A stretch of DNA of 64,000 nucleotides from Azohydromonas australica DSM 1124 (GTDB taxonomy: Bacteria > Pseudomonadota > Gammaproteobacteria > Burkholderiales > Burkholderiaceae_C), in assembly GCF_000430725.1 (NCBI RefSeq), contig NZ_KE387213.1, positions 130,132 to 194,131 on the forward strand, read 5' to 3'. The notes beneath the pieces are model-generated. The model ran no database searches. It saw nothing but the letters and a program-made list of their open reading frames with translations, and had not been told where the DNA came from. Below, piece after piece: positions 34,014-42,955 of this stretch. How positions within the stretch are numbered: position 1 is the stretch's first letter; every line of letters starts with the position of its first letter. Both the position numbers and the translations under genes were made by a program.

Positions 34014-36014
34014 TCAGCCTCGCAGCAGCTTGTCCTCGGCCAGGGCCAGCGCCTCGGGCACGCCCGACAGCACCAGCGTGTCGCCGGGGTGCAGCACGAT
34101 CTCGTCGCTGGCCTGCACCACCTGGCCGGCAGCGCGGCGCACGGACAGCGTGCGCACGCCCAGCGCGTGCAGCGTCAGGTCGCCCAGCTTCTGGCCCAGG
34201 CTGGCCGCGGCGGCGGGCAGGCTGACCGTGGCCAGCCGCGCCTGCTGGCGCTCCTCCAGCGTCTGGTCGTCATCGGCGCCATGGAAGTAGCCGCGCAGCA
34301 GGCCGTAGCGCGCCTCGCGCGCCTCGCGCGCCAGGCGCAGCACGCGGCGCACCGGCACGCCCACCAGCGCCAGCGCGTGGCTGGCCAGCATCAGCGAGCC
34401 TTCCAGCGCCTCGGGCACCACCTCGGTGGCGCCGGCGGCGCGCAGCTTCTCCAGGTCGCTGTCGTCGATGGTGCGCACCAGCACCGGCACGTGCGGCGCG
34501 TGCTCGTGCACGAGGCCCAGCACCTTCAGCGCCGACGGGGTGTCGTGGTAGGTGATGACGACGGCGCTGGCGCGCGCCAGGCCTGCGGCCATCAGGCTGC
34601 GCAGCCGTGCCGCGTCGCCGAAGACCACGCTCTGCCCCGCGGCGGCGGCCTGGCGCACGCGGTCGGGGTCCAGGTCCAGAGCCATGTAGGGGATCTTCTC
34701 CGCCTCCAGCAGCCGCGCCAGCGCCTGGCCGCTGCGGCCGTAGCCGCAGATGATCAGGTGCGCCTCGTTGCGCATCGACTTCTTGGCGATGGAGGTGAGC
34801 TGCACCGACTGCATCATCCAGTCGGTCGCGGACAGGCGCGCCACGAGGCGGTCGGCATGCATGATCACGAAGGGCGTGGCCAGCATCGACAGCACCATGC
34901 TCGCCAGCACCGGGCTGACCCACTTGGGATCGATGAGCCCGTGCTCGCTGCTCAAGCTGAGCAGCACGAAGCCGAACTCGCCCGCCTGCGCCAGGTACAG
35001 GCCCGTGCGCAGCGCCACGCCCGGCGGCGCGCGGAAGATGCGCGCCAGCCCGGCCACCAGCACGAACTTGGCCAGCAGCGGCAGCGTGGACAGCAGCAGC
35101 ACCAGCGGCCACTGCGTGAGCATCGGGCGCCCGTCGAGCTTCATGCCGATGGTGATGAAGAACAGGCCCAGCAGCACGTCGTGGAAGGGGCGGATGTCGC
35201 TCTCCACCTGGTGCTTGTAGGGCGTTTCGGCGATGAGCATGCCGGCGACGAAGGCGCCCAGCGCCAGCGACAGCCCCGCGTGCTCCGTCAGCCAAGCCAG
35301 GCCCAGCGTCACCAGCAGCAGGTTCAGCACGAAGAGTTCCTCGCTCTTGCGCCGCGCCACCAGCGTGAGCCACCAGCGCATGAGCTTCTGCCCGCCCGAC
35401 AGCAGCAGCGCTAGCAGCGCCACGGCCTTGAGCAGCGCTAGGCCCAGCGCCTGCAGCAGGTTGCCGCCGCCGGCGCCCAGCGCCGGGATCAGCACCAGCA
35501 GCGGCACCACGGCCAGGTCCTGGAACAGCAGGATGCCCAGCACGCGGCGGCCATGTTCACTCTCCAGTTCCAGCCGCTCGGCCATGAGCTTCACGACGAT
35601 GGCGGTGCTCGACATGGCGATCGCGCCGCCCAGCGCCACCGCGCCCTGCCACGACAGCTCCCAGGGCCGCGCCGTGAAGGAGAAGGCGAACAGCAGCAGC
35701 AGGTGCCCCAAGACCGCGCCGACCATGGTCAGCACCACCTGCGACAGGCCCAGCCCGAACACCAGCGTGCGCATGCTGCGCAGCTTGGGCAGGTTGAACT
35801 CCAGCCCGATGGCGAACATCAGGAACACCACGCCGAACTCGGCCAGGTACTTCACGCCCGCGCTGTCTTTGGCCAGCGCCAGCGCGTTGGGGCCGATGAG
35901 CACGCCCACGGCGAGGTAGCCCAGCATGGGCGGCAGCTTCATGGAACGGCACAGCACCACGCCCAGTACGGCGGCGATCAGGTAAAGCAGGACGAGTTCA
36001 AGCGTGGAGGCCAT
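34014..36014 (-). CDS. KefB/KefC-type monovalent cation:proton antiporter (CPA2)
   Basis: The 666-residue protein starts at ATG 36014 (MASTLELVLLYLIAAVLGVV). About twelve transmembrane helices (residues 1-385) include GYLAVGVLIGPNALAL, VFLMFAIGLEFNLPKLRSM and ILLFQDLAVVPLLVLIPALG, as in CPA2 antiporters. Then follow a cytoplasmic RCK/TrkA-N domain (IICGYGRSGQALARLLEAEK, VVFGDAARLRSL) and a TrkA-C domain at the end (LTLHALGVRTLSVRRAAGQV). Such proteins exchange K+ or Na+ for H+ under nucleotide or glutathione-adduct control. It diverges from kdsD with an 86-bp gap and leads into the Nudix gene. Confidence 0.93.
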   Translation of the reverse strand: MASTLELVLLYLIAAVLGVVLCRSMKLPPMLGYLAVGVLIGPNALALAKDSAGVKYLAEFGVVFLMFAIGLEFNLPKLRSMRTLVFGLGLSQVVLTMVGAVLGHLLLLFAFSFTARPWELSWQGAVALGGAIAMSSTAIVVKLMAERLELESEHGRRVLGILLFQDLAVVPLLVLIPALGAGGGNLLQALGLALLKAVALLALLLSGGQKLMRWWLTLVARRKSEELFVLNLLLVTLGLAWLTEHAGLSLALGAFVAGMLIAETPYKHQVESDIRPFHDVLLGLFFITIGMKLDGRPMLTQWPLVLLLSTLPLLAKFVLVAGLARIFRAPPGVALRTGLYLAQAGEFGFVLLSLSSEHGLIDPKWVSPVLASMVLSMLATPFVIMHADRLVARLSATDWMMQSVQLTSIAKKSMRNEAHLIICGYGRSGQALARLLEAEKIPYMALDLDPDRVRQAAAAGQSVVFGDAARLRSLMAAGLARASAVVITYHDTPSALKVLGLVHEHAPHVPVLVRTIDDSDLEKLRAAGATEVVPEALEGSLMLASHALALVGVPVRRVLRLAREAREARYGLLRGYFHGADDDQTLEERQQARLATVSLPAAAASLGQKLGDLTLHALGVRTLSVRRAAGQVVQASDEIVLHPGDTLVLSGVPEALALAEDKLLRG

Positions 36015-36100
36015 GGAGCGGGAACGGGGGAGACTGCGGCGCGGACGCAAGCACGGGGGCCTGCCACCTAGAATCCGCGACTCTATAGGACCCCCCTCAA

Positions 36101-37087
36101 GTGAAAGCCCTGGATCCCCAACGAGCGCTGGCGCTGGCCGCGCAGACCTTCGACATCGAGGCGCGCGCGCTGCTGGTGCTCAAGGAGCGCGTGCAGCGCG
36201 ACGACGCCTTCGCTCGCGCCGTGCGCCTGATGCTGAACTGCCGCGGTCGCGTGGTGGTGATGGGCATGGGCAAGAGCGGCCACGTGGGCCGCAAGATCGC
36301 CGCCACGCTGGCCTCCACGGGCACGCCGGCGATGTTCGTGCACCCGGCCGAGGCCGGCCACGGCGACCTGGGCATGGTCACGGCCGGCGACGTGGTGCTG
36401 GCGCTGTCCAACTCCGGCGAGAGCGACGAGCTCAACCTGATCCTGCCGGTGCTCAAGCGGCTGCAGGTGCCGCTGGTGGCGATGACGGGCCGTGCGGAAT
36501 CGGCGCTGGGGCGCCATGCCGAAGTGGTGCTCGACAGCGCCGTCGAGGCCGAGGCCTGCCCGCTGAACCTGGCGCCCACGGCCAGCACCACGGCGCAGAT
36601 GGCCTTCGGCGACGCGCTGGCGGTGGCGCTGCTGGACGCGCGCGGCTTCAAGGAGGAAGACTTCGCGCGCTCGCACCCCGGCGGCGCACTGGGGCGCAAG
36701 CTGCTGGTACTGGTGGGCGACCTCATGCGCGCGGGCGACGCGGTGCCGCGCGTGGGTCCGCAGGCCGACTTCAACACGCTGCTGCGCGAGATGACGGGCA
36801 AGGGCCTGGGCTTCACGGCCATCGTGGACGAGGCCGGCCATGCGCAGGGCATCTTCACCGACGGCGACCTGCGCCGCCTCATCGAGCGCGGCGTGGATCT
36901 GCGCTCGCTCATCGCGGCGGATGTGATGCACCCGAACCCGAAGCGCGTGCGCGAGGACGAGCTGGCTGTCGAAGCCGCCGACCTGATGGAGCAGCACCGC
37001 ATCACCAGCGTGCTGGTGGTGGACGAACAGCAGCGCGTGGTGGGCGCGCTCAACAGCAACGACCTCATGCGGGCCAAGGTGATCTGA
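36101..37087 (+). CDS. kdsD: D-arabinose 5-phosphate isomerase (KpsF/GutQ family)
   Basis: The 328-residue protein starts at a GTG (36101, MKALDPQRALALAAQTFDIE). The SIS sugar-isomerase domain has VVVMGMGKSGHVGRKIAATL, the LALSNSGESDEL phosphosugar loop and the C-terminal SHPGGALGRKLL helix; two CBS domains follow (GLGFTAIVDEAGHAQGIFT and ITSVLVVDEQQRVVGALNSN). It converts ribulose 5-phosphate to arabinose 5-phosphate, the first step of Kdo synthesis for LPS. Its stop overlaps the kdsC ATG by one base, so it forms an operon kdsD-kdsC-lptC-SDR. Confidence 0.97.
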   Translation: MKALDPQRALALAAQTFDIEARALLVLKERVQRDDAFARAVRLMLNCRGRVVVMGMGKSGHVGRKIAATLASTGTPAMFVHPAEAGHGDLGMVTAGDVVLALSNSGESDELNLILPVLKRLQVPLVAMTGRAESALGRHAEVVLDSAVEAEACPLNLAPTASTTAQMAFGDALAVALLDARGFKEEDFARSHPGGALGRKLLVLVGDLMRAGDAVPRVGPQADFNTLLREMTGKGLGFTAIVDEAGHAQGIFTDGDLRRLIERGVDLRSLIAADVMHPNPKRVREDELAVEAADLMEQHRITSVLVVDEQQRVVGALNSNDLMRAKVI

Positions 37088-37659
37088 TGCTGCCGGCACT
37101 CACGTTCGCGCCCGAGCTGCTGCTGCGGGCCCAGGGCCCCGGGCTGGGCATGCGCGCGGCGATCTTCGACGTCGACGGCGTGCTCACCGACGGCAGCCTC
37201 TACATCGGCGACGCCGGCGAGGTGTTCAAGGCCTTCAGCGTGCTCGACGGGCAGGGTCTGAAGCTGCTGGCGCAGGGCGGCATCGTACCCATCGTCATCA
37301 CCGGGCGCGACTCGGCGGCGGTGCGCCGCCGCGTGGCGGACCTGGGTCTGCAGCACGCGCACTACGGCGTGAAGGACAAACTTGGCGTGGCGCAGCAGAT
37401 GCTGGCCGGGCTGGGCATCGGCTGGGAGGAGCTGGCGGTGATCGGCGACGACTGGCCGGACCTGCCGCTGATGGCGCGCGCGGGCTTCGCCTGCGCGCCG
37501 GCCAACGCGCATGCCGAAGCGCGGGCGCGGGCGCACTACGTCACCGCCGCGCGCGGCGGGCAGGGCGCGGCGCGCGAGTTCTGCGATCTGCTGCTGGTGG
37601 CCAACGGCCGCTATGCGGCGTTGCTCGACGGTCACCTGACCACGCTGGACGCCCGCTGA
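37087..37659 (+). CDS. kdsC: 3-deoxy-D-manno-octulosonate 8-phosphate phosphatase
   Basis: The 190-residue protein starts at ATG 37087, overlapping the kdsD stop. HAD-fold motifs are AIFDVDGVLTDGSLYI (nucleophile Asp and acid Asp), PIVITGRDSAAVRRR and IGDDWPDLPLM, with GVKDKLG supplying the lysine. The short cap-less form fits tetrameric KdsC. It removes phosphate from Kdo-8-phosphate, the step before activation of Kdo by KdsB. Second gene of the Kdo/LPS export operon. Confidence 0.97.
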   Translation: MLPALTFAPELLLRAQGPGLGMRAAIFDVDGVLTDGSLYIGDAGEVFKAFSVLDGQGLKLLAQGGIVPIVITGRDSAAVRRRVADLGLQHAHYGVKDKLGVAQQMLAGLGIGWEELAVIGDDWPDLPLMARAGFACAPANAHAEARARAHYVTAARGGQGAAREFCDLLLVANGRYAALLDGHLTTLDAR

Positions 37660-37672
37660 GAGACCGCCCACC

Positions 37673-38335
37673 GTGCTGGCCCTGGACGACGACACCCTGC
37701 CTCCGCCGCCTCCGCGCCGCGTCCCCGTGCAGATGCCCTGGGGGCTGCGCGTGCGCGAGTGGGCGCTGGGTTACCTGCCGCTGTTGATGATGGCGCTGCT
37801 GGCGCTGGCCACCTGGTGGCTGGTGAAGAACACACCCAGCGCGCCCGGCACGGACACCGAGCGGCCGGTGAGCCACGTGCCCGACTACACGATGAACGGC
37901 TTCACCACGCAGCGCTTCGCGCCCACGGGGGCGCTGCGGGTGCAGATCGAGGGCGCGCAGCTGCGCCACTACCCGGACACCGACACCTTCGAGATCGACA
38001 ACGTGCGCATCCGTGCGCTGGGCGAGGACGGCAGCGTCACCAACGCCACAGCGCGCCGTGCGCTCAGCGACGGCAAGGGCACGCACGTTCAGCTGCTCGG
38101 CAGCGCGCAGGTGGTGCACGAGACGACCGACGGGCGCGAGCCGGTCGAGTTCCGCGGCGAGGCGCTGCAGCTCTTCACCGAGACCGAGCGCGTCTACTCC
38201 GACCAGCCGGTGCAGGTGCTGCAGGGCCGCAACGACATCCGGGCTGCGGGCATCGACTATGACCATCGCAGCCGCGTGGCGCAGCTGCAGGGTCCGATCA
38301 AGGCGCGGCTGGATCCGCCGGCCCGACGCCGTTGA
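37673..38335 (+). CDS. lptC: LPS export ABC transporter periplasmic protein LptC
   Basis: The 220-residue protein starts at a GTG (37673). A proline-rich cytoplasmic head is followed by one transmembrane helix (LGYLPLLMMALLALATWWLV, about residues 32-51) and a periplasmic LptC beta-jellyroll: DYTMNGFTTQRFAPTGALRV, GAQLRHYPDTDTFEIDNVRI and GEALQLFTETERVYSDQPVQ. It hands LPS from LptB2FG to LptA. The partner genes lptA and lptB are in this window too but at 56-57 kb. Its TGA overlaps the TTG start of the next gene. Confidence 0.96.
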   Translation: MLALDDDTLPPPPPRRVPVQMPWGLRVREWALGYLPLLMMALLALATWWLVKNTPSAPGTDTERPVSHVPDYTMNGFTTQRFAPTGALRVQIEGAQLRHYPDTDTFEIDNVRIRALGEDGSVTNATARRALSDGKGTHVQLLGSAQVVHETTDGREPVEFRGEALQLFTETERVYSDQPVQVLQGRNDIRAAGIDYDHRSRVAQLQGPIKARLDPPARRR

Positions 38336-39102
38336 GTCGCCTCGTCTTCATCACCGGCGGTTCCAGCGGCATCGGGCAGGCGCTGGCTTCACATGCGCTG
38401 GCCCAGGGCTGGCGCGTGGTGCTGGTGGCACGGCGCAAGGAGGCGCTGCTGGCCTGGGTGCAACAGCAGCCGGCGGCACAGCACATTGCCGTCTACGCCG
38501 CCGACGTGCGCGATCCGCAGGCGATGGCGGCGGTGGGCCGCGAGTGCATTGCCGAGCATGGGTTGCCGGACGTGGTGATCGCCAACGCGGGCATCAGCGT
38601 GGGCATCGACAGCGCCGATTTCGAGGATCTGCAGGTGCTCCGGGAGACGCTGGAGACCAACGTGCTGGGCATGGCCGCGAGCTTTCACCCGTTCCTGGCG
38701 CTCATGCGCGAGCGGCGCGCGGGCACGCTGGTGGGCATCGGCAGCGTGGCGGCCATCCGTGGGCTGCCAGGTCATGGCGCCTACTGTGCAAGCAAGGCTG
38801 CGGTGCTGGCCTACTGTGAGAGCCTGCGTGGGGAGTGCCGTTCCTTCGGCGTGCGTGTGCTCACGCTCAGTCCTGGCTACGTGGACACGCCGCTGACGCG
38901 GGGCAATCCCTATCCAATGCCGTTCCTCATGACGCCCGAGGCCTTCGCGCGCAGTGCGTGGCGGGCGATCGAGCGCGGCGACAGCTATCGCGTCATCCCG
39001 TGGCCGATGGCCGTGGTGGCGCGGCTGTTGCGCCTGCTGCCGAACGCGCTGTTCGACCGTATTTTTTCAGGCCGGCCGCGCAAGCCGCGGCGTGGTCGCT
39101 GA
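38332..39102 (+). CDS. SDR-family oxidoreductase
   Basis: The 256-residue protein starts at a TTG (38332) that overlaps the lptC stop (TTGA), giving MSRLVFITGGSSGIGQALAS, the SDR cofactor loop. The active site is intact: VVIANAGISVG, then the serine in GTLVGIGSVAAIRG and YCASKAAVLAYCESL (YxxxK). The C-terminal tail is basic (RIFSGRPRKPRRGR), and the preceding AVVARLLRLLPNALFDRIFS may be membrane-associating. Substrate unknown. Coupling to kdsD-kdsC-lptC suggests an envelope-related role, but that is only inference from position. Confidence 0.9.
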   Translation: MSRLVFITGGSSGIGQALASHALAQGWRVVLVARRKEALLAWVQQQPAAQHIAVYAADVRDPQAMAAVGRECIAEHGLPDVVIANAGISVGIDSADFEDLQVLRETLETNVLGMAASFHPFLALMRERRAGTLVGIGSVAAIRGLPGHGAYCASKAAVLAYCESLRGECRSFGVRVLTLSPGYVDTPLTRGNPYPMPFLMTPEAFARSAWRAIERGDSYRVIPWPMAVVARLLRLLPNALFDRIFSGRPRKPRRGR

Positions 39103-39204
39103 GTTCAGGGTTCCAAAACTCGATTGCCGGAAATCCAGTGCGAGCACGGCCCGCCATGGCGTTGATCACACGCAATCGGCCTAGAAAACCCCAGAAAAAC
39201 GAAA

Positions 39205-39226
39205 GGCGCTGGTTTATGCCAGCGCC
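39205..39226 (-). terminator. Intrinsic terminator after the RNA-binding protein gene
   Basis: A GGCGCTGG / CCAGCGCC stem with a six-base loop lies 43 bp past the stop on the minus strand and is followed there by TTTCGTTTTTC. A second hairpin (GGCCGGCCC / GGGCCGG, around 39233-39251) lies between it and the stop. Confidence 0.7.
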
Positions 39227-39268
39227 CTTGGAGGCCGGCCCGTGAGGGCCGGAATCTCAATCGATGCG

Positions 39269-39772
39269 TCAGTAACTGCTGCTGCCGCCGCCACCGTAGC
39301 CGCCACGACCACCGCCGCCGCCACCGTAGCCACCGCGGCCACCGCCGCCACCGCCGCCGTAGGGGCTGCGACCACCGCCGCCGCCACCGCCGCCGTAACC
39401 ACCACGGCCACCGCCGCCGCCGCCGTAGCCACCGCCGCCACCACCGTAGCCGCCGCCACTACTGCCGCCGCCGTAGCCGCCGCGGCCACCGCCGCCGCCG
39501 CCGTAGCCACCACCCGGGCGCTCTTCACGCGGACGGGCTTCGTTGACCACGATGGCACGCCCTTCAAGGGCCTGCCCGTTCATGCCGTTGATGGCCGCTT
39601 GGGCCTCGGCATCCGAGCCCATCTCGACAAAGCCGAAGCCCTTCGAGCGGCCGGTTTCACGGTCCATCATGACCTTTGCAGAGGTCACAGAACCGAACTG
39701 AGAGAACGCCTCGTGCAAAGAATCATCACGGACGCTGTAGGCCAGATTGCCCACATACAGCTTATTTCCCAT
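39269..39772 (-). CDS. Glycine-rich RRM RNA-binding protein
   Basis: The 167-residue protein starts at ATG 39772 (MGNKLYVGNLAYSVRDDSLH). An RRM domain fills residues 1-80 with RNP2 LYVGNL and RNP1 KGFGFVEM. The rest (about 88-167) is a low-complexity tail of GGYGGGGGGRGG-like repeats, as in cyanobacterial and plant glycine-rich RNA-binding proteins. Such proteins bind single-stranded RNA and are often cold-inducible; the tail may promote self-association. The upstream region is long and less GC-rich (39773-40217), leaving room for a structured 5' leader. Confidence 0.95.
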   Translation of the reverse strand: MGNKLYVGNLAYSVRDDSLHEAFSQFGSVTSAKVMMDRETGRSKGFGFVEMGSDAEAQAAINGMNGQALEGRAIVVNEARPREERPGGGYGGGGGGRGGYGGGSSGGGYGGGGGGYGGGGGGRGGYGGGGGGGGRSPYGGGGGGGRGGYGGGGGGRGGYGGGGSSSY

Positions 39773-40217
39773 GGGGAAGCCCCTTTCCAATCTCACTCAC
39801 TCAATACCATGTGGAGCTTCAACCCATCGTGAACCACTCAACCGAAGGCGCCGCATCCAGACACAGGCGAACCATTATCAAGGAATCTTTCCGTGCCACA
39901 CGCAGCAGGGAAGTTAAATGTTGTATTGCCGATTGAGGACAAACCCGTAGCAAACCCGGGCACAACCCTGGTAGTCCGGTTCCCCGAGCTGGAAACACAA
40001 CAGCCGTCGATGCTTTTTTGCTCTGTAGCGGTACCGTGAGGCGCGCTGTACACGACGGCCGGTGCAAGACTCGCGACGCTTCCACCGGGCCGGCGCCATG
40101 CCCTTGCGCCTTCTGCTGTAAAGCACGGTGGTGTCTCTCTTGGGCATCGCCCTAGCATGCCTTGGCTTGGCCGCCACGCGGCCTTCCACCGGTGTCCGCA
40201 AGACACGAAGACCCGCC
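39773..40217. other. Divergent intergenic region between RRM and GMC genes
   Basis: This 445-bp region is AT-richer than average, especially 39880-39940 and 40010-40030. It must carry two divergent promoters. A long 5' leader of the RRM gene is possible. I see no gene, tRNA or clear operator in it. Confidence 0.5.
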
Positions 40218-42026
40218 ATGAACACCGAGACGAGCACAACCTATGACTACATCGTCGTGGGCGCTGGCACCGCCGGCTGCCTGCTGGCCAACCGGCTCAG
40301 CGCCGACTCCAGACACCGCGTGCTGCTGGTCGAGGCGGGCGGGCGCGACGACTACCTGTGGATCCACATCCCGGTCGGCTATCTCTACTGCATAGGCAAC
40401 CCGCGCACCGACTGGCTCTACCACACCGACGCCGATCCCGGTCTCAACGGGCGGCGACTGCGCTACCCGCGCGGCAAGGTGCTGGGCGGCTGCTCCAGCA
40501 TCAACGGCATGATCTACATGCGCGGCCAGTCGCGCGACTACGCACAGTGGGCGGAGATCTGCGGCGACGAGGCCTGGAACTGGCCGCAGTGCCTGCCCTT
40601 CTTCCTGCGCCACGAAGATCACTGGCGCGGTGCTGACGAGATGCATGCCGCGCCGGGCTTCGACCCCAGCGGCACGCGGCTCGGCGGCGAGTGGCGCGTG
40701 GAGCGCCAGCGTCTGCGCTGGGAGATCCTGGACGCCTTCGCACAGGCGGCGCAGCAGGCGGGCATCCCGGCCAGCGAGGACTTCAACCGCGGCAACAACG
40801 AGGGCGTGGGCTACTTCGAAGTCAACCAGCGCAGCGGCGTGCGCTGGAACGCCGCCAAGGCCTTCCTGCGGCCGGCGCGCTCTCGGGCCAACCTGACAGT
40901 GCAGACCGGCGCCACCGTCACGCGCGTGCTGCTGGAGCGCGACTGCGATGGCGTGCAGCGGACCACGGGCATCGAGATGCGGCTGGGAGGCGGTGCGCCA
41001 GTGCAGGTACGGGCCGCCCGCGAGGTGGTGCTCGCCAGCGGCGCCGTGGGCACGCCGGCGTTGCTGCAGCACTCGGGCATTGGGCCGGCGCCGCTGCTGC
41101 AGCGTCTGGGCATTGCATTGCGTCACGAGTTGCCCGGCGTGGGCGCGAACCTGCAGGACCATCTCCAGATCCGTGCCGTGTTCAAGGTCCGCGGCGTGCG
41201 CACGCTCAACACGTTGGCGAGCTCGCTCACGGGCAAGGCGCGCATTGGTCTGGAGTACCTGCTCAAGCGCAGCGGTCCCATGAGCATGGCGCCCTCGCAG
41301 CTCGGCGCCTTCACCCGTTCGGATCCCTCGCGCGCCTGGCCTGATCTGCAGTACCACGTGCAGCCGCTGTCACTGGATGCCTTCGGGGAGCCGCTGCATG
41401 CCTTCGACGCCTTCACCGCCAGCGTCTGCAACCTCAACCCCAGCTCGCGCGGGCAGATACAGATAGTTTCGCCCGATCCGGCGCAGCCGCCTTCCATCCG
41501 TGCCAACTACCTCAGCACCGAGCAGGACCGGCACGTCGCCGCGCAGTCGCTGCGCCTGACGCGGCGCATCGTCGCCATGCCCGCACTGGCGCCGTACCAG
41601 CCGCAGGAATTCAGGCCCGGCCCGCAGTTCCAGAGCGACGAGGAGCTTGCGCGGCTGGCCGGCGACATCGGCACCACCATCTTCCATCCCGTGGGCACCT
41701 GTCGCATGGGGCGCGCGGACGACGAGCAGGCGGTGGTTGACGCCCGGCTGCGGCTGCGCGGCGTGCGCGGCCTGCGCGTGGCCGACGCCAGCGTGATGCC
41801 CACCATCACCAGCGGCAACACCAACTCGCCCACGCTCATGATCGCCGAGCGTGCCGCGCACTGGATACTGCGCGAGACACCGTCGGACACACTCAACCGG
41901 GTAAATACCGATGTCGAGGTCAACGCAACTGCTTACATTGCGCGGACTCGCAGCAACGCCGCCTCCTCGGCAGGTGTTGTCTGGACGGAGGCCGAGGAGA
42001 CTGTTCAGAACGATTCAAAGAAGTGA
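40218..42026 (+). CDS. GMC-family flavoprotein oxidoreductase (choline-dehydrogenase-like)
   Basis: The 602-residue protein starts at ATG 40218; the upstream in-frame part is noncoding. FAD is bound by YDYIVVGAGTAGCLLANRLS (about 8-27) and VLLVEAGG. GMC signature 1 is RGKVLGGCSSINGMIYMRG, signature 2 is VVLASGAVGTPALLQHSGIG, and the catalytic histidine region is IFHPVGTCRMG with the second site SGNTNSPTLMIAERAA. Family members oxidise primary alcohols such as choline, aromatic or fatty alcohols. After the normal family end (about residue 555) the protein has an additional tail of nearly 50 residues of unusual composition ending in QNDSKK. A strong terminator follows. Confidence 0.93.
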   Translation: MNTETSTTYDYIVVGAGTAGCLLANRLSADSRHRVLLVEAGGRDDYLWIHIPVGYLYCIGNPRTDWLYHTDADPGLNGRRLRYPRGKVLGGCSSINGMIYMRGQSRDYAQWAEICGDEAWNWPQCLPFFLRHEDHWRGADEMHAAPGFDPSGTRLGGEWRVERQRLRWEILDAFAQAAQQAGIPASEDFNRGNNEGVGYFEVNQRSGVRWNAAKAFLRPARSRANLTVQTGATVTRVLLERDCDGVQRTTGIEMRLGGGAPVQVRAAREVVLASGAVGTPALLQHSGIGPAPLLQRLGIALRHELPGVGANLQDHLQIRAVFKVRGVRTLNTLASSLTGKARIGLEYLLKRSGPMSMAPSQLGAFTRSDPSRAWPDLQYHVQPLSLDAFGEPLHAFDAFTASVCNLNPSSRGQIQIVSPDPAQPPSIRANYLSTEQDRHVAAQSLRLTRRIVAMPALAPYQPQEFRPGPQFQSDEELARLAGDIGTTIFHPVGTCRMGRADDEQAVVDARLRLRGVRGLRVADASVMPTITSGNTNSPTLMIAERAAHWILRETPSDTLNRVNTDVEVNATAYIARTRSNAASSAGVVWTEAEETVQNDSKK

Positions 42027-42069
42027 GCGAAGCGCCGCCCCCATAGCGGCCCGCTGTCACAATTCAAGG

Positions 42070-42096
42070 GCGCCGGTTTGACCGGCGCTTTTTTTT
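42070..42096 (+). terminator. Intrinsic terminator after the GMC gene
   Basis: GCGCCGGT / ACCGGCGC stem with a TTG loop and a run of eight Ts, 43 bp after the stop: a textbook Rho-independent terminator. Confidence 0.92.
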
Positions 42097-42124
42097 CGTC
42101 CTGCATCTCCGTTTTTTGCTGTTC

Positions 42125-42886
42125 ATGTCCGAGTTGCTGCTCGTTGCCCTGGCTTCGGCCCTGGCGGGTTTCATTGATGCCATCGTTGGGGGCGGCGGGC
42201 TGGTGCTCACGCCGGCGCTGTTCGCGGTCTACCCCCAAGCCGTGCCGGCCACGCTGCTGGGCACCAACAAGAGCGCCTCGGTCTGGGGCACGGCCTGGGC
42301 CTGCACGCAGTACGCGCGCCGCGTGCAACTGAACTGGCGCACGCTCTGGCCGGCAGTGGTGGCGGCGCTCGTGTCCGCTTTCCTGGGCGCCTGGGCCGTC
42401 ACGCTGGTCAGTCCCTCGGGGCTCAAGCGCGCCCTGCCGCTGCTGCTGCTGGCGGTGCTCGTCTACACGCTGGCGCGCAAGGACCTGGGCCGCACCCACT
42501 GTCCGCGCTTCGTCGGCCGCCACGAGGCGCTGGCCGCCGCCGTGGTGGGCGCCACAGTGGGCTTCTACGACGGCTTCTTCGGTCCGGGTACGGGCAGCTT
42601 CTTCGTGTTCCTGTTCGTGCGCGTGCTGGGCTACGACTTCCTGCACGCCTCGGCCAGCGCCAAGCTGCTGAATCTGGCCACCAACATCGCGGCGCTGGCG
42701 CTGTTCGCGCCCAAGGGGCACGTGTGGTGGCACATCGCCCCGGTGCTGGCCGCGGCCAACGTGGGCGGCAGCCTGCTGGGCACACGGCTGGCGCTGCGTC
42801 ACGGCGCCGGCTTCGTGCGTGCAATTTTCATCACTGTGGTGAGCGCGTTGATCCTGAAGACCAGCTTTGATGCATTACGGCTGTGA
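42125..42886 (+). CDS. TauE/SafE-family permease
   Basis: The 253-residue membrane protein (start ATG 42125, MSELLLVALASALAGFIDAI) has about eight hydrophobic helices in two repeats with the family motifs DAIVGGGGLVLTPALF, LGTNKSASVWGT and GFYDGFFGPGTGSFFVF. An upstream TTG at 42116 would add three residues. TauE/SafE proteins export sulphite or sulphonates or carry other small organic acids. The strong terminator before it and the HDOD gene 69 bp after it suggest its own promoter. A second, unlike paralogue is at 61201-61989. Confidence 0.93.
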   Translation: MSELLLVALASALAGFIDAIVGGGGLVLTPALFAVYPQAVPATLLGTNKSASVWGTAWACTQYARRVQLNWRTLWPAVVAALVSAFLGAWAVTLVSPSGLKRALPLLLLAVLVYTLARKDLGRTHCPRFVGRHEALAAAVVGATVGFYDGFFGPGTGSFFVFLFVRVLGYDFLHASASAKLLNLATNIAALALFAPKGHVWWHIAPVLAAANVGGSLLGTRLALRHGAGFVRAIFITVVSALILKTSFDALRL

Positions 42887-42955
42887 TGCGTAAGCGTCTG
42901 CATGCGCCTGCCGCGTACCATCGCCGTGTTTGCCCCCCGCACCGCAGGCTGTGCC

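Noticed and set aside
39275..39510. Regular GCC/ACC-rich repeats that look like a tandem repeat or CRISPR-like array
   Set aside because: They are the codons of the glycine-rich tail of the RRM protein; there are no spacers.
42116..42124. Upstream TTG start for the TauE/SafE gene
   Set aside because: It adds only three residues; the ATG at 42125 begins directly with the first membrane helix.
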